Below are positions 26,819 to 42,882 of a stretch of DNA of 64,000 nt, one piece after another. How positions within the stretch are numbered: the first letter of the stretch is position 1; every line of letters starts with the position of its first letter. Below the pieces are notes generated by a model. It made no database searches. It worked only from the letters and a program-made list of their open reading frames with translations, and was not told the origin of the DNA. This DNA comes from Pseudomonas alloputida (GTDB lineage Bacteria > Pseudomonadota > Gammaproteobacteria > Pseudomonadales > Pseudomonadaceae). The position numbers and the translations under genes are program-made. The DNA is taken from the NCBI RefSeq assembly GCF_021283545.2, contig NZ_CP128540.1:5926501-5990500 (forward strand), in the 5' to 3' direction.

Positions 26819-28822
26819 TCAGCTATAGACGCGGCCAAGCACCTGGCGATGGCTCTCGAACTGATCGAGCACATCACGCACGATCTGGTCTGGGGCAAAG
26901 CCCATCAGGTCGTACTCCTGACTGCCGTCATGCAGGTAGACCTCGGCGCGGTAGAAGCGCTGGCGCAGTTCAGGCTCACCCTCGACCGGCGCCTCGCTCG
27001 GCGCGGCCATATAGCCGTCAAGGCTCACTTCGTAGACGAACGGGTTGCCCTCTTCCATCATCACCCGCAAGCCCATCAGGTTGCGCGACTGGCCAACGCG
27101 GGTTTCCACCTCGAAGCCCTGCGTCTGCAGCTGTGCAGCGGCTTCTTTCAACGCCGGGCTGACCTGCTTGTCCATGAAGCGCTGCACCACGGCCTGGGTC
27201 GGCTGCAGTTCCAGCTGGGTCAGGCGCTCGCTAAAGCCGCGACGGCCACGGGCGGCCAGTTCGGCGCGCTCCTGCTCGATCACCACGTCCTGCTTCATGG
27301 CCTTGTACAGGCCGAACATGAACAGCACCAGCACCACCGAGAACGGCAGGCCCGCCAGCACGACCATGGTCTGCATGGCTTCGAAGTTACCGGCAAACAG
27401 CAGGCCGATGGTCACCAGGGTGATCACCACGGACCAGAACACCACCATCCAGTGCGGGGCATCTTCGTCGACCTTGCCGCCTGTGCACGACAGGTTGGCC
27501 ATCATCACCGCGCCGGAGTCGGCCGGCGTGAGGAACAGCACGAACCCGACGAACACTGCCACACCAATGACGATCTTGGCTGCCGGGAAGTGTTCCAGCA
27601 GCTGGTAGATCGACATCGATGGCTGTTCCAGCGCAGTCTTGCCCAGCTCCACGGCGCCCTGGTTGATCACCAGGTCCAGTGCGGTGTTGCCGAAGATCGA
27701 CAGCCAGGCCAGGGTGAAGCCCAGCGGGATCAGCAGCACACCCATCACCAGTTGGCGCACGGTGCGGCCCTTGGAAATACGGGCAATGAACATGCCGACG
27801 AACGGGCCCCAGGAGATCCACCAGGCCCAGTAGAACACGGTCCACAGGCCCAGCCAGCGCTCCGACTTGCCGGCTTCGCCTTCATACACATAGAGGTCGA
27901 AGGTTTTCAGCACGATGCCGTTCAGGTAGTCGCCAACGTTCTGCACGAAGCCGTTGAGCAGGTGCAGGGTTTCGCCGCCCAGCAGCACGAAGATCAACAG
28001 GCCACTGAACAGCATGATGTTCAGGTTGGACAGGCGGCGGATGCCGTTCTCCACGCCCGATACCGCTGCCACGGTAGCCACGCCGGCCATGACCAGGATC
28101 ACCACCAGCAGGTTGGTCTTGCTGTGGTCCATGCCGAACAGGTATTCCAGGCCGGACGATACTTGCATCGCGCCGATGCCCAGGTTGGTCACCAGGCCCA
28201 GCAGGGTGACGAACATGCCGAAGATATCGACGGCGTTGCCGGCAGCGCCCTTGACCCAACGCTCGCCCACCAGCGGGTACAGCGCCGAGCGCAGTGCCAG
28301 CGGCTGGTTGTGGCGGTAGGCAAAGTAACCCACGGCCAGGCCGACCAGGGCATAGATCGCCCAGCCGTGCAGGCCCCAGTGCAGGAAGGTCAGCTGCAGG
28401 CCCTGGCGCGCGGCCTCGAGGCTGGCAGGAGTGCCTTCCGGTGGGTTGAAGTAGTGGTCCAGGGGCTCGGAGGCGCCGAAGTACAGCAGCGAAATACCGA
28501 TACCGGACGAGAACAGCATGCCGGCCCAGGCGCCGTAGCTGAAGTCAGGCTGGTCGTCCTTGCCACCCAGCTTGAGGCTGCCGTAGTCGGAGAAAGCCAG
28601 GTAGACGACGAACAGCAGGTATCCGCAGATGACCAGCATGTAGTACCAGCCAAAGGTGCGCGTCAGCCACTTCTGGGCCACGCCCAGCACCTGGCCGGCG
28701 GTTTCGGGTACAGCGATCAGCAAGGCAGTCAGAACAAGGATCATCAGCGCGGAGGTGAAAAACACCACGCGGTTGACCCGTACCCTCTCGGCGGGGGGCT
28801 TGGTAAGTGAGGCAGAACTCAT
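26819..28822 (-). CDS. betT: BCCT-family choline transporter
   Basis: A 667-residue inner-membrane transporter for choline uptake under osmotic stress. About twelve membrane helices fill residues 15-510. Family motifs are GIGISLLYFGASEPLDHYF, the conserved WGLHGWAIYALVGL with its tryptophans, and WWISWGPFVGMFIARISKGRT. The cytosolic C-terminal extension (about 510-667) is of the long BetT type linked to osmosensing. Divergent from betI across a 475-bp gap holding a palindromic operator. Confidence 0.95.
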   Translation of the reverse strand: MSSASLTKPPAERVRVNRVVFFTSALMILVLTALLIAVPETAGQVLGVAQKWLTRTFGWYYMLVICGYLLFVVYLAFSDYGSLKLGGKDDQPDFSYGAWAGMLFSSGIGISLLYFGASEPLDHYFNPPEGTPASLEAARQGLQLTFLHWGLHGWAIYALVGLAVGYFAYRHNQPLALRSALYPLVGERWVKGAAGNAVDIFGMFVTLLGLVTNLGIGAMQVSSGLEYLFGMDHSKTNLLVVILVMAGVATVAAVSGVENGIRRLSNLNIMLFSGLLIFVLLGGETLHLLNGFVQNVGDYLNGIVLKTFDLYVYEGEAGKSERWLGLWTVFYWAWWISWGPFVGMFIARISKGRTVRQLVMGVLLIPLGFTLAWLSIFGNTALDLVINQGAVELGKTALEQPSMSIYQLLEHFPAAKIVIGVAVFVGFVLFLTPADSGAVMMANLSCTGGKVDEDAPHWMVVFWSVVITLVTIGLLFAGNFEAMQTMVVLAGLPFSVVLVLFMFGLYKAMKQDVVIEQERAELAARGRRGFSERLTQLELQPTQAVVQRFMDKQVSPALKEAAAQLQTQGFEVETRVGQSRNLMGLRVMMEEGNPFVYEVSLDGYMAAPSEAPVEGEPELRQRFYRAEVYLHDGSQEYDLMGFAPDQIVRDVLDQFESHRQVLGRVYS

Positions 28823-29208
28823 TGCACGAATGCTCCGGGCAGTGCAGCTGTGGAGGCTAATCAGTCTTTCCCGAGCAATTGGTGGAATATCCCCACTGCA
28901 TCAGGTGTTATAAAAGAACCCTGGAAACCGTGATCCCGAATCGATACGTTGCCAAAAACAGACAGGTGGCCTGCTGAAAATGCCACGCCTCAACGGAGGT
29001 GCGCGCATTCGTCACAGGTCACCCCGCCCGCTCCAAGGGCCTGTCGCAGGGCCAATGGCCGTACGGCAGAATCTGCATTTCGCATCGCTCATGCCCGTCA
29101 ACACCTTGTATTCCGGGGGTTACGCGATTTCCTGGGGTGTCAATCCGTGCCTTCTCGACCGCCTGAAAAACTGTCAATGGCACAAATTGTCGCAGAGCTT
29201 ATTCTTTA

Positions 29209-29228
29209 TTGATTGAACGTTCAATCAA
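29209..29228. promoter_or_regulatory. BetI operator (20-bp perfect palindrome)
   Basis: TTGATTGAAC followed by its exact mirror GTTCAATCAA, 69 bp before the betI ATG. This matches the form of BetI operators, which carry NNTGAACGTTCANN-like cores. Choline would release BetI. The rest of the 475-bp betT-betI gap (28823-29297) holds no supportable gene. Confidence 0.8.
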
Positions 29229-29297
29229 AACAAAATAGACTGGCCTTCGCCGAGTCAGCCGCCTGTCGTCTGCTCGCAGGCCTGAGGAGATAGCAAG

Positions 29298-29954
29298 ATG
29301 CCCAAGGTCGGTATGCAACCCATCCGGCGCCAGCAGTTGATCGAAGCCACATTGCAGGCGGTCGATCAGGTCGGACTGGGGGACGCCAGCATTGCGCTGA
29401 TTGCCCGTTTGGCCGGTGTGTCGAACGGCATCATCAGTCACTACTTTCGGGACAAGAACGGCCTGATCGCAGCGACGATGGGTTACATCATGAGCATGCT
29501 CAACGAAGGCGTCAGAGCACGTCGCCAGGCCCTGAAAGACGACAGCCCGCGCGCTCACCTGAAAGTGATCATCGAGGGCAACTTCGATGCCAGCCAGGTA
29601 AACGGCCCGGCAATGAAAACCTGGTTGGCCTTCTGGGCTTCCAGCATGCACCAGCCCGATTTGCACAGGTTGCAGCGGATCAACGACCACCGCTTGTATT
29701 CCAACCTGTGCTGCCAGTTCCGCCGCGCCCTGCCGCTCTACCATGCGCGCAAGGCAGCCCGCGGCCTGGCAGCCCTGATCGACGGTTTGTGGCTGCGTGG
29801 CGCCCTGTCGGGTGATGCATTCGACACCGACCAGGCGATACGGATTGCTTACGAATACATGGAACTACAACTGGCCAAGCAGCACACCCTGGGCACAAAC
29901 GACCAGGCTGCTGACAATGCGCGCAGGGCCCTTGCCAACCCGGCAGGAGCATGA
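29298..29954 (+). CDS. betI: TetR-family choline-sensing repressor
   Basis: A 218-residue repressor of the bet genes. The N-terminal helix-turn-helix reads [22 protein letters not shown] (about 33-54). The ligand domain has [24 protein letters not shown], diagnostic for BetI, and [14 protein letters not shown]. It is about 20 residues longer than the usual 195-197, with a polar C-terminal tail. A GAGGAG ribosome site precedes the ATG. First gene of betI-betB-betA; it should bind the palindrome just upstream. Confidence 0.95.
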   Translation: MPKVGMQPIRRQQLIEATLQAVDQVGLGDASIALIARLAGVSNGIISHYFRDKNGLIAATMGYIMSMLNEGVRARRQALKDDSPRAHLKVIIEGNFDASQVNGPAMKTWLAFWASSMHQPDLHRLQRINDHRLYSNLCCQFRRALPLYHARKAARGLAALIDGLWLRGALSGDAFDTDQAIRIAYEYMELQLAKQHTLGTNDQAADNARRALANPAGA

Positions 29955-29993
29955 CGCGCAAGCCAAACCACACACTGCACTTGCGAGGACACT

Positions 29994-31466
29994 ATGGCCC
30001 GTTTCGGAACGCAAAAACTCTACATTGATGGCGCTTACGTCGACGCTGGCAGCGATGCCACTTTCGAAGCCATCAACCCGGCCACCGGCGAAGTCCTCGC
30101 CCACGTACAGCGTGCTACCGAGGCTGACGTCGAGAAGGCCGTGGAAAGCGCCGAGCGTGGCCAGAAAGTCTGGGCTGCGATGACTGCCATGCAGCGTTCG
30201 CGCATCCTGCGCCGCGCCGTCGACATCCTGCGCGAGCGCAACGATGAGCTGGCCATGCTGGAAACCCTGGACACCGGCAAGTCGTACTCCGAAACCCGCT
30301 ACGTCGACATCGTTACCGGCGCCGACGTGCTGGAATACTACGCAGGCCTGGTACCGGCCATCGAAGGCGAGCAGATCCCGCTGCGCGAATCGTCCTTCGT
30401 CTACACCCGCCGCGAGCCGCTGGGCGTGACCGTGGGTATCGGTGCCTGGAACTACCCGATCCAGATCGCCCTGTGGAAATCTGCCCCGGCCCTGGCCGCT
30501 GGCAACGCGATGATCTTCAAACCGTCGGAAGTCACCTCGCTGACCACCCTGAAACTGGCCGAGATCTACACCGAAGCCGGCCTGCCGAACGGCGTGTTCA
30601 ACGTTCTGACCGGCAGCGGCCGCGAAGTCGGCACCTGGCTGACCGAGCACCCGCGCATCGAAAAAGTGTCCTTCACCGGCGGCACCACCACCGGCAAGAA
30701 AGTCATGGCCAGCGCCTCCAGCTCTTCGCTGAAGGAAGTGACCATGGAGCTGGGCGGCAAGTCGCCACTGATCATCTGTGCCGACGCCGACCTGGACAAG
30801 GCCGCTGACATCGCCATGATGGCCAACTTCTACAGCTCGGGCCAGGTGTGCACCAACGGCACCCGCGTGTTCATCCCGGCTGAAATGAAGGCGGCCTTCG
30901 AAGCCAAGATCGCCGAGCGCGTTGCCCGCATCCGCGTTGGCAACCCGGAAGACGAAAACACCAACTTCGGCCCGCTGGTCAGCTTCCAGCACATGGAAAG
31001 CGTGCTGGGCTACATCGCCAAAGGCAAGGAAGAAGGTGCCCGCGTGCTGTGCGGCGGCGAGCGTCTGACTGCCGGTGACTTCGCCAAAGGTGCCTTCGTT
31101 GCGCCGACGGTGTTCACCGACTGCACCGACGACATGACCATCGTCAAAGAAGAGATCTTCGGCCCGGTGATGAGCATCCTCACCTACGAAACCGAAGAAG
31201 AAGTGATCCGCCGTGCCAACGACACCGACTACGGCCTGGCCGCCGGCGTCTGCACCAACGACATCACCCGCGCCCACCGCATCATCCACAAGCTCGAAGC
31301 CGGTATCTGCTGGATCAACGCCTGGGGTGAATCGCCGGCCGAAATGCCGGTAGGTGGCTACAAGCAGTCGGGCGTCGGCCGTGAAAACGGCGTCAGCTCG
31401 CTGGCTCAATACACTCGCATCAAGTCGGTCCAGGTCGAGCTGGGCGGCTACAACTCGGTTTTCTGA
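29994..31466 (+). CDS. betB: Betaine aldehyde dehydrogenase
   Basis: A 490-residue NAD(P)-dependent dehydrogenase performing the second step of glycine betaine synthesis. The catalytic Cys lies in [13 protein letters not shown] and the general-base Glu in MELGGKSPL; the cofactor site is FTGGTTTGK. The Lys/Glu region [12 protein letters not shown] and the C-terminal [15 protein letters not shown] are typical. Located 39 nt after betI and 77 nt before betA. Confidence 0.97.
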   Translation: MARFGTQKLYIDGAYVDAGSDATFEAINPATGEVLAHVQRATEADVEKAVESAERGQKVWAAMTAMQRSRILRRAVDILRERNDELAMLETLDTGKSYSETRYVDIVTGADVLEYYAGLVPAIEGEQIPLRESSFVYTRREPLGVTVGIGAWNYPIQIALWKSAPALAAGNAMIFKPSEVTSLTTLKLAEIYTEAGLPNGVFNVLTGSGREVGTWLTEHPRIEKVSFTGGTTTGKKVMASASSSSLKEVTMELGGKSPLIICADADLDKAADIAMMANFYSSGQVCTNGTRVFIPAEMKAAFEAKIAERVARIRVGNPEDENTNFGPLVSFQHMESVLGYIAKGKEEGARVLCGGERLTAGDFAKGAFVAPTVFTDCTDDMTIVKEEIFGPVMSILTYETEEEVIRRANDTDYGLAAGVCTNDITRAHRIIHKLEAGICWINAWGESPAEMPVGGYKQSGVGRENGVSSLAQYTRIKSVQVELGGYNSVF

Positions 31467-31543
31467 ACCCTGTCTAGCCCCGCCCGTGCCACCGCGCACG
31501 GGCGTTCCCGCTCCCCGATCACCGCCAACACGAGGGTACTTTC

Positions 31544-33241
31544 ATGTCCCAAGAATTCGATTACATCATCGTCGGTGCCGGCTCGGCCGGTAACACCCTG
31601 GCGACCCGCCTGACCGAAGACGCCGGCGTCACCGTATTGCTGCTGGAAGCCGGTGGCCCCGACTACCGCTTCGACTTCCGCACCCAGATGCCAGCCGCCC
31701 TGGCCTTCCCGCTGCAAGGCCGCCGCTACAACTGGGCCTACGAGACCGACCCGGAGCCGTACATGGACGGCCGCCGCATGGAATGTGGCCGTGGCAAGGG
31801 CCTGGGTGGCTCGTCGCTGATCAACGGCATGTGCTACATCCGCGGCAACGCCATGGACTTCGACGGCTGGGCAGAACTGCCAGGCCTGGAAGACTGGACC
31901 TACCTGGACTGCCTGCCGTACTTCCGCAAGGCCGAAACCCGTGACATCGGCCCGAACGACTACCATGGCGGCGAAGGCCCGGTCAGCGTGACCACGCCGA
32001 AAGCCGGCAACAACCCGCTGTTCCATGCCATGGTCGAAGCTGGCGTACAGGCCGGTTACCCACGCACAGAAGACCTCAACGGTTACCAGCAGGAAGGCTT
32101 CGGTCCGATGGACCGCACCGTGACCAAGAACGGCCGCCGCTCCAGCACTGCCCGTGGTTACCTGGACCAGGCCAAGAAGCGCCCGAACCTGACCATCGTC
32201 ACCCACGCCCTCACGGATCGCGTTCTGTTCGACGGCAAGCGCGCCATCGGCGTGACCTACCTGGTCGGCGACAGCGAAGAGCGCGTCGAAGCCCGCGCCC
32301 GCAAGGAAGTGATCGTCAGCTCCGGGGCCATCGCCTCGCCGCAACTGCTGCAGCGCTCCGGCGTCGGCCCGCGCGCCCTGCTGGAAAGCCTCGACATCCC
32401 GGTTGTGCACGACCTTCCGGGCGTTGGTGAAAACCTTCAGGACCACCTGGAACTGTACCTGCAGTACGCCTGCACCCAGCCGGTTTCGCTATACCCGTCG
32501 CTGCTGTGGTGGAACCAGCCGGCGATCGGTGCCGAGTGGATGTTCAATGGCACCGGTATCGGCGCCAGCAACCAGTTCGAGGCCGGGGGGTTCATCCGGA
32601 CTCGTCCGGAGTTCAAGTGGCCGAACATCCAGTACCACTTCCTGCCGGTTGCGATTAACTACAACGGCTCCAATGGCGTGAAGGAACATGGCTTCCAGGC
32701 GCACATGGGCTCCATGCGCTCGCCTGCCCGTGGCCGCATCCAGGTCAAGTCGAAAGACCCGCGCCAGCACCCGAGCATCCTGTTCAACTACATGTCCACC
32801 GAGCAGGACTGGCAGGAATTCCGTGACGGCATTCGTCTGACCCGTGAAATCATGGCCCAGCCGGCGCTGGACCCGTACCGTGGCCGCGAAATCAGCCCGG
32901 GCGCTGACGTGCAAACCGACGAGCAGCTGGACAAGTTCATCCGCGAGCACGCCGAAACCGCCTTCCACCCGTCCTGCTCGTGCAAGATGGGCACCGACGA
33001 CATGGCAGTGGTCGATGGTGAAGGCCGCGTGCACGGCATGAAGGGCCTGCGCGTGGTCGATGCCTCGATCATGCCGCTGATCATCACCGGCAACCTCAAC
33101 GCCACCACGATCATGATCGCCGAGAAGATTTCGGACAAGATCCGTGGTCGCAAGCCACTGCCGCGCAGCACCGCCAAGTACTACGTGGCGGGGGATGCAC
33201 CAGTGAAAGGCAAGCCGATGCGTGAAGTGAAACAGGGCTGA
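31544..33241 (+). CDS. betA: Choline dehydrogenase
   Basis: A 565-residue membrane-associated FAD enzyme of the GMC oxidoreductase family that oxidises choline to betaine aldehyde. The FAD dinucleotide motif [16 protein letters not shown] is at residues 8-23, GMC signature 1 is near [18 protein letters not shown], and signature 2 near [17 protein letters not shown]. The catalytic His lies in [12 protein letters not shown]. Last gene of betI-betB-betA; a hairpin terminator follows. Confidence 0.97.
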   Translation: MSQEFDYIIVGAGSAGNTLATRLTEDAGVTVLLLEAGGPDYRFDFRTQMPAALAFPLQGRRYNWAYETDPEPYMDGRRMECGRGKGLGGSSLINGMCYIRGNAMDFDGWAELPGLEDWTYLDCLPYFRKAETRDIGPNDYHGGEGPVSVTTPKAGNNPLFHAMVEAGVQAGYPRTEDLNGYQQEGFGPMDRTVTKNGRRSSTARGYLDQAKKRPNLTIVTHALTDRVLFDGKRAIGVTYLVGDSEERVEARARKEVIVSSGAIASPQLLQRSGVGPRALLESLDIPVVHDLPGVGENLQDHLELYLQYACTQPVSLYPSLLWWNQPAIGAEWMFNGTGIGASNQFEAGGFIRTRPEFKWPNIQYHFLPVAINYNGSNGVKEHGFQAHMGSMRSPARGRIQVKSKDPRQHPSILFNYMSTEQDWQEFRDGIRLTREIMAQPALDPYRGREISPGADVQTDEQLDKFIREHAETAFHPSCSCKMGTDDMAVVDGEGRVHGMKGLRVVDASIMPLIITGNLNATTIMIAEKISDKIRGRKPLPRSTAKYYVAGDAPVKGKPMREVKQG

Positions 33242-33251
33242 GGCCTTGATC

Positions 33252-33275
33252 AGGGGCCGCGCAGCGGCCCCTTTC
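33252..33275. terminator. Terminator between convergent betA and the ART-toxin gene
   Basis: AGGGGCCGC-gca-GCGGCCCCT, a perfect 9-bp stem followed by TTT on the plus strand, 10 nt after the betA stop. Confidence 0.8.
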
Positions 33276-33283
33276 ACGTTTGC

Positions 33284-35434
33284 TCAGGCGGGCAGCGCAA
33301 AAAATGTGCGCATCAACGAATCATCCTCGACACCCAGTCGCCCCGCCAGCGCCTGGCGATCGAACAACTGTCCTGTGCGCATTTCACGCACGGCCTTCCC
33401 GCCTGGCGCCTGCGCCAGTGCCTTCAGGCACACCTCGGTAAAGCGATAATTGTGCCCTTGAACGGCCGTCACCTTTTCCACTTGCAGGTAGCGCCCGGGC
33501 ATCATCAAAGACTCCGCTTCATCAGGTCGCCTTGAAAAGGGCCCGATGGGCGTCGCCTGCATGTCTTCGCCCGGTTCCAATACATACACCAACGCATTTT
33601 CATCAAAAGCCCCCCTGCCGCTGACCTGGGTCTGCGGGTCGTTGAAAACCTCCCAGAGGGCATAGGGGTTTTCCGTGAATGACGTGAAGTCGGTGGTCAC
33701 CAGCACGTCACCCACTTCAATGGCACCCTCACCAACTGCCTGAAAACCAGTGCCCCGCAGGCTGGAGGCAGCCCGATACAGCCTCACCTGATTACTGACG
33801 CCAATCTGCCCAAGTGCGCGGGCAAGGTCATGGCTGCGCTGGATATTCCCGGCGCGAGTGCCCTCCAGCGGCATACCCCGCCACAGGTTGTTGTAGCGCT
33901 CCGGCGAGCTGGTGTACTCGGCAATGGCGGGCGAACCAAACCCGAGCTCATCGCGGTAGACAGGGTAGGGCTCACCGAATGCATCCAGATACTCGCCATT
34001 GGGCCCCACGGCATCGAGATCAGCCCACGGAACCGCGCCCAACAGGGCTTCCTGGCGGGCCAGCGCCTGATCCGACACAGCCAGCAGGTCGTCTGCCGCC
34101 GGCGCCATGTAAAGCTCCCAATCGACCTTGGCAGCGGAGGCTTGCGCCTGACCAGTCACACGCGGGGGGACGTGGCCATCAGTGAACAGCTCGCTGGCAC
34201 GCATCATGGCTATATCGAGCAGGATGAACAGGATATCCGTCAGTACTGACCACCATGCCGCAGTGCGCCAGGCCTGCTTGCCATTGATTGCCCGGTCCAG
34301 GTGCAGCGCCAGGCTTGCGGTGCCCAGACCGAGCGATGCCAATATCACTGGCCAGCCAAGCGGCGCCATCGGCGCAATTATAAAACTCGCTGCTTGCAAG
34401 CCCGACAGCCAATCGGCCTTGCGCAACTGTGCGTTGGTGGTCAGCCGTTCGTGGGCGTCGCTGGTCAGATCATCCATGACCGAATCGCGCAGACGAACGA
34501 ACAGGTCCCCTTCAATGGCCTGTCCTGAAAACGTGGTGTCGCCTCGCGACTGTGCGAGCAACTTGAAGTAATTGCGTAGACGCGGGCGTAGCGACTGCGC
34601 CAGTACCCCGTCCCCGACGAACAGCCTGACCAGCCGCTCTCGCCCCGCAGTCGTGGTGGCCTGGTCAGCCATCCACATCTGGAACGCATGGCGATCGTCG
34701 AATACCTTCACCACAGCCTGCGCATCGGCAAGATAGAGGCACAACCTGCCAGTCTTCAGCTTGTGCAAGAACATCAGCTTGGCGCTGATACCGCCGATGA
34801 CAAGAGCGTTCCATTGAGGTTGGGCATTCGCCTGCCTGGCCTGTCGCAGGCCTTGCACGGTGCTTGGCAGAGCGGCATCAGCGACCGTCACCGCCATGAG
34901 TTCCTGGCGCTCAGGTTGGCTCAGCGCAGATTGGCCCACAGCAGCAATGAAGCGGGCACGGGCCAGGACACAATAGTCTTCGCCATGCCGTGACCGGAAC
35001 TTGCTCAGCGCCTCGGTGTAGCGCCCTGCAAAATCCAACTGCCAGAACGCCGTCAGTACTTGCCGAGGGTCGAGCCGCACTTCGTTGCGCTCGTCGTAAA
35101 CTGCGTGGCTGGCATCCACCCGGTAGAAGCCACCATAAACACTCAACTCGTCAGCACTGGCCTGCTGCTGCGGGCTGAATCGCTGGATGACCAGTTCGGT
35201 AAGGCTCAAAGACCGCAGTGGCGGCCCACTGTGGCGCCAGCCGGTGAAGCTCGACGAACTGCTGGCCGCCGACTGGAACTCGTGCCAATAGAGCCCGTCC
35301 GGGTCCAGCCAGTACCCCAGTTGGCGGCGAAGCACGTGGCCCGCCGCCTGGCGCGCCAGATTGTGCAAATCAGGAAATTGCCCGAGCAGGCGCTGGGCCA
35401 CCTGGGCGAGAGAAATGGTTTCTTTGACATTCAT
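33284..35434 (-). CDS. Putative ADP-ribosyltransferase toxin with dermonecrotic-toxin-like N-terminus
   Basis: A 716-residue protein. Residues 1-340 look like the N-terminal half of Pseudomonas dermonecrotic-toxin-type (DUF6543) proteins ([25 protein letters not shown]). Residues 350-412 hold hydrophobic stretches ([34 protein letters not shown]), a possible membrane-insertion region. The C-terminus (about 500-660) has the R-S-E ADP-ribosyltransferase set: [14 protein letters not shown], Arg554 in VRLYRAAS, Thr584-Ser585 in [10 protein letters not shown], and ExE at 639-641 in [18 protein letters not shown]. ExE predicts arginine-directed transfer. No signal peptide and no obvious immunity gene alongside. 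The target is unknown; the enzymatic call is inference from motifs. Confidence 0.8.
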   Translation of the reverse strand: MNVKETISLAQVAQRLLGQFPDLHNLARQAAGHVLRRQLGYWLDPDGLYWHEFQSAASSSSSFTGWRHSGPPLRSLSLTELVIQRFSPQQQASADELSVYGGFYRVDASHAVYDERNEVRLDPRQVLTAFWQLDFAGRYTEALSKFRSRHGEDYCVLARARFIAAVGQSALSQPERQELMAVTVADAALPSTVQGLRQARQANAQPQWNALVIGGISAKLMFLHKLKTGRLCLYLADAQAVVKVFDDRHAFQMWMADQATTTAGRERLVRLFVGDGVLAQSLRPRLRNYFKLLAQSRGDTTFSGQAIEGDLFVRLRDSVMDDLTSDAHERLTTNAQLRKADWLSGLQAASFIIAPMAPLGWPVILASLGLGTASLALHLDRAINGKQAWRTAAWWSVLTDILFILLDIAMMRASELFTDGHVPPRVTGQAQASAAKVDWELYMAPAADDLLAVSDQALARQEALLGAVPWADLDAVGPNGEYLDAFGEPYPVYRDELGFGSPAIAEYTSSPERYNNLWRGMPLEGTRAGNIQRSHDLARALGQIGVSNQVRLYRAASSLRGTGFQAVGEGAIEVGDVLVTTDFTSFTENPYALWEVFNDPQTQVSGRGAFDENALVYVLEPGEDMQATPIGPFSRRPDEAESLMMPGRYLQVEKVTAVQGHNYRFTEVCLKALAQAPGGKAVREMRTGQLFDRQALAGRLGVEDDSLMRTFFALPA

Positions 35435-35607
35435 GTCCTTGGCTGCCTGACAGTGGGCGAACCATTACAGCTGCACGCCGCAGCGACGATGCGGTATCGC
35501 TTTACAGCCTGCGCCGGCATCAGGTTAGAATCGATTGGCACGCGACCTGCTGGCTGTTGCTGAATGCGCTACCATGCCCCTTCCCCGCTGTCTCGGAGTA
35601 CCTGCCT

Positions 35608-37350
35608 TTGGATGCAAGCACCATCAACAGCCTGTTCCTGATCGGCGCATTGCTGGTGGGTGCAAGTATCCTGGTCAGCTCGCTGTCGTCGCGCCTGGGT
35701 ATCCCTATTCTGGTCATCATCCTCGCCGTCGGCATGCTCGCCGGTGTCGATGGTGGCGGCATCATCTTCAACAATTACCCAACCGCCTACCTGGTGGGCA
35801 ACCTGGCACTGGCCGTCATCCTGCTTGACGGTGGCCTGCGTACGCGGGTGGCAAGCTTCCGCGTGGCGCTGTGGCCGGCGCTGTCGCTGGCCACGGTCGG
35901 GGTGATGATCACCACCGCCCTCACCGGCCTGATCGCCGCCTGGCTGTTCAACCTGAGCCTGATTCAGGGCCTGCTGATCGGCGCCATCGTCGGCTCCACC
36001 GACGCCGCTGCAGTGTTCTCGCTGCTCGGCGGCAAAGGCCTGAACGAGCGGGTTTCCGCTACCCTCGAGATCGAGTCGGGCAGCAACGACCCGATGGCAG
36101 TGTTCCTCACTGTCACCTTGATCGACATGATCGCCAGCGGCGAGACCGGCCTGCACTGGAGCCTGCTGGGCCACTTGCTGCGTGAGTTCGGTATCGGCAC
36201 GCTGCTGGGCCTGGGCGGCGGCTGGCTGATGCTGCAACTGGTAAACCGTATCAATCTGGCCGGCGGCCTGTACCCCATTCTGGTAGTGGCCGGCGGCCTG
36301 GTAATGTTCTCGCTGACCAACGCCCTGCATGGTAGCGGCTTCCTCGCCGTTTACCTGTGCGGCCTGGTGCTTGGCAACAAGCCTATCCGCAGCCGCCATG
36401 GCATCCTGCACATGCTCGACGGCATGGCCTGGCTGGCCCAGATCGGCATGTTCCTGGTGCTGGGGTTGCTGGTCACGCCGCACGACCTGCTGCCCATCGC
36501 CCTGCCGGCACTGGGCCTGGCGCTGTGGATGATCCTGGTGGCGCGGCCACTGTCGGTGGTCGCGGCCCTGCTGCCTTTCAAGGCTTTCCACGGCCGTGAA
36601 AAGGGCTTCATTTCGTGGGTCGGCCTGCGCGGCGCGGTACCGATCATTCTGGCGGTGTTCCCGCTGATGGCGGGCCTGCCAGACGCCCAGCTGTTCTTCA
36701 ACCTGGCGTTCTTCATCGTGCTGGTGTCACTGCTGGTGCAGGGCACCAGTCTGCCGTGGGTGGCCAAGCTGCTGAAAGTGACGGTACCGCCAGACCCGGC
36801 GCCGATCTCCCGCTCCGCCCTTGAGGTGCACATCACCAGCGAGTGGGAGATGTTCGTCTACCGCCTGGGCGCAGAAAAATGGTGCATCGGTGCCGCCCTG
36901 CGCGAACTGAAAATGCCCGAAGGCACGCGGATTGCCGCGCTGTTCCGTGGTGAGCAACTGCTGCACCCGTCGGGCAGCACCGTGCTGGAGGTTGGCGACA
37001 TGCTCTGCGTGATCGGCCACGAACACAACCTGCCGGCCCTCGGTAAGTTGTTCAGCCAGGCGCCACAGCGTGGCCTGGACCTGCGCTTCTTCGGCGACTT
37101 CGTGCTCGAAGGCGATGCCGAACTGGGTGCGGTGGCAGCGTTGTATGGCCTGAAGCTCGATGGCCTCGACGCGAAAATGCCGCTGGCACAGTTCATCCGA
37201 CAGAAGGTCGGAGGCGCTCCAGTAGTAGGGGACCAGGTCGAATGGCATGGCACGATCTGGACCGTGGCAACCATGGACGGGAACAAGATCCAGAAAGTAG
37301 GCGTCAGATTCCCCGAAGGAACGCGACCCGGACCAGGATTGTTCCTCTAA
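35608..37350 (+). CDS. nhaP2: K+/H+ antiporter, CPA1 family
   Basis: A 580-residue inner-membrane cation/proton antiporter. About twelve helices fill residues 1-385, with the ion-site motif [11 protein letters not shown] and [26 protein letters not shown] TrkA-C/RCK_C-type domain (about 400-485) and a CorC-like C-terminus follow, as in NhaP2. I choose the TTG at 35608 ([11 protein letters not shown]) because a GGAG ribosome site sits 9 nt before it; the longer in-frame TTG at 35557 lacks one and adds a non-conserved peptide. 35 nt upstream of mscK. Confidence 0.93.
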   Translation: MDASTINSLFLIGALLVGASILVSSLSSRLGIPILVIILAVGMLAGVDGGGIIFNNYPTAYLVGNLALAVILLDGGLRTRVASFRVALWPALSLATVGVMITTALTGLIAAWLFNLSLIQGLLIGAIVGSTDAAAVFSLLGGKGLNERVSATLEIESGSNDPMAVFLTVTLIDMIASGETGLHWSLLGHLLREFGIGTLLGLGGGWLMLQLVNRINLAGGLYPILVVAGGLVMFSLTNALHGSGFLAVYLCGLVLGNKPIRSRHGILHMLDGMAWLAQIGMFLVLGLLVTPHDLLPIALPALGLALWMILVARPLSVVAALLPFKAFHGREKGFISWVGLRGAVPIILAVFPLMAGLPDAQLFFNLAFFIVLVSLLVQGTSLPWVAKLLKVTVPPDPAPISRSALEVHITSEWEMFVYRLGAEKWCIGAALRELKMPEGTRIAALFRGEQLLHPSGSTVLEVGDMLCVIGHEHNLPALGKLFSQAPQRGLDLRFFGDFVLEGDAELGAVAALYGLKLDGLDAKMPLAQFIRQKVGGAPVVGDQVEWHGTIWTVATMDGNKIQKVGVRFPEGTRPGPGLFL

Positions 37351-37385
37351 ACTTCGTTTCAGCCGGATCCACAAGTAGTCTGCCT

Positions 37386-42317
<4,932 letters not shown>

Positions 42318-42332
42318 TTAGCGCCGAATCCT

Positions 42333-42415
42333 GTGGGAGCGGGCGTGCCCGCGAAGCAGGCAACGTGATGGATTGCACCGGCTTCGCCGGTGTTCGCGGG
42401 CACGCCCGCTCCCAC
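42333..42415. repeat. Inverted REP pair, cgcgggcacgcccgc subtype
   Basis: gtgggagcgggcgtgcccgc (42333 on, followed by gaa) and ttcgcgggcacgcccgctcc (42393 on, followed by cac) are perfect mirror copies between selO and trxC. The core differs from the gggtaaaccc subtype used elsewhere. Confidence 0.85.
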
Positions 42416-42447
42416 AAGGAAACCGTGAACCCAACACCGGAGATGAA

Positions 42448-42882
42448 ATGACCGACCCACTGGTAATCCCCTGCCCCCACTGCAACGGCCTCAACCGCCT
42501 GCCCGCCGAGCGCCTGGGCGATGCGCCGAAATGCGGTCGCTGCAAAAAGGATGTGCTGTTGAGCACCCCCTTCGAACTTACCGAAGCCAGCTACGCCAGC
42601 CAGATCAAAGGCGACCTGCCGCTGCTGGTCGACATCTGGGCCGACTGGTGCGGCCCGTGCAAGTCATTCGCCCCCACCTTCGAAGAGGCCGCCCGGAAGC
42701 TTGCTGGCCGCTGCCGCCTGGCCAAGCTCGACAGCGAAGCCAACCGTAACCTCGCAGGGCAACTGGGCATACGCTCGATCCCCAGCCTGCTGCTGTTCAA
42801 GAACGGCCGCGAAATCAGCCGCCAGGCCGGGGCGTTTCCACTCCAGTCGCTGCTGGAGTGGCTGCGTAGCCAAGGGGTTTAA
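42448..42882 (+). CDS. trxC: Thioredoxin 2 with N-terminal zinc finger
   Basis: A 144-residue cytosolic thioredoxin. The N-terminal zinc motif has two CxxC pairs (IPCPHCNGLNRL and PKCGRCKKDVLL, about residues 9-34), then a thioredoxin fold with WADWCGPCKSF and the cis-proline IRSIPSLLLF. This architecture defines TrxC. In other bacteria it responds to oxidative stress. The stop overlaps that of the convergent ParA-like gene by 4 nt. Confidence 0.95.
   Translation: MTDPLVIPCPHCNGLNRLPAERLGDAPKCGRCKKDVLLSTPFELTEASYASQIKGDLPLLVDIWADWCGPCKSFAPTFEEAARKLAGRCRLAKLDSEANRNLAGQLGIRSIPSLLLFKNGREISRQAGAFPLQSLLEWLRSQGV

Noticed and set aside
26111..28810. 899-aa open frame on the plus strand over betT and the giant gene
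   Set aside because: It is antisense to two well-supported genes, is rich in His/Gln/Val as expected for a reversed GC-rich frame, and shows no recognisable domain.
35557..35607. Upstream TTG as nhaP2 start
   Set aside because: No ribosome site there, while the TTG at 35608 has a GGAG at proper distance and yields the expected N-terminus.
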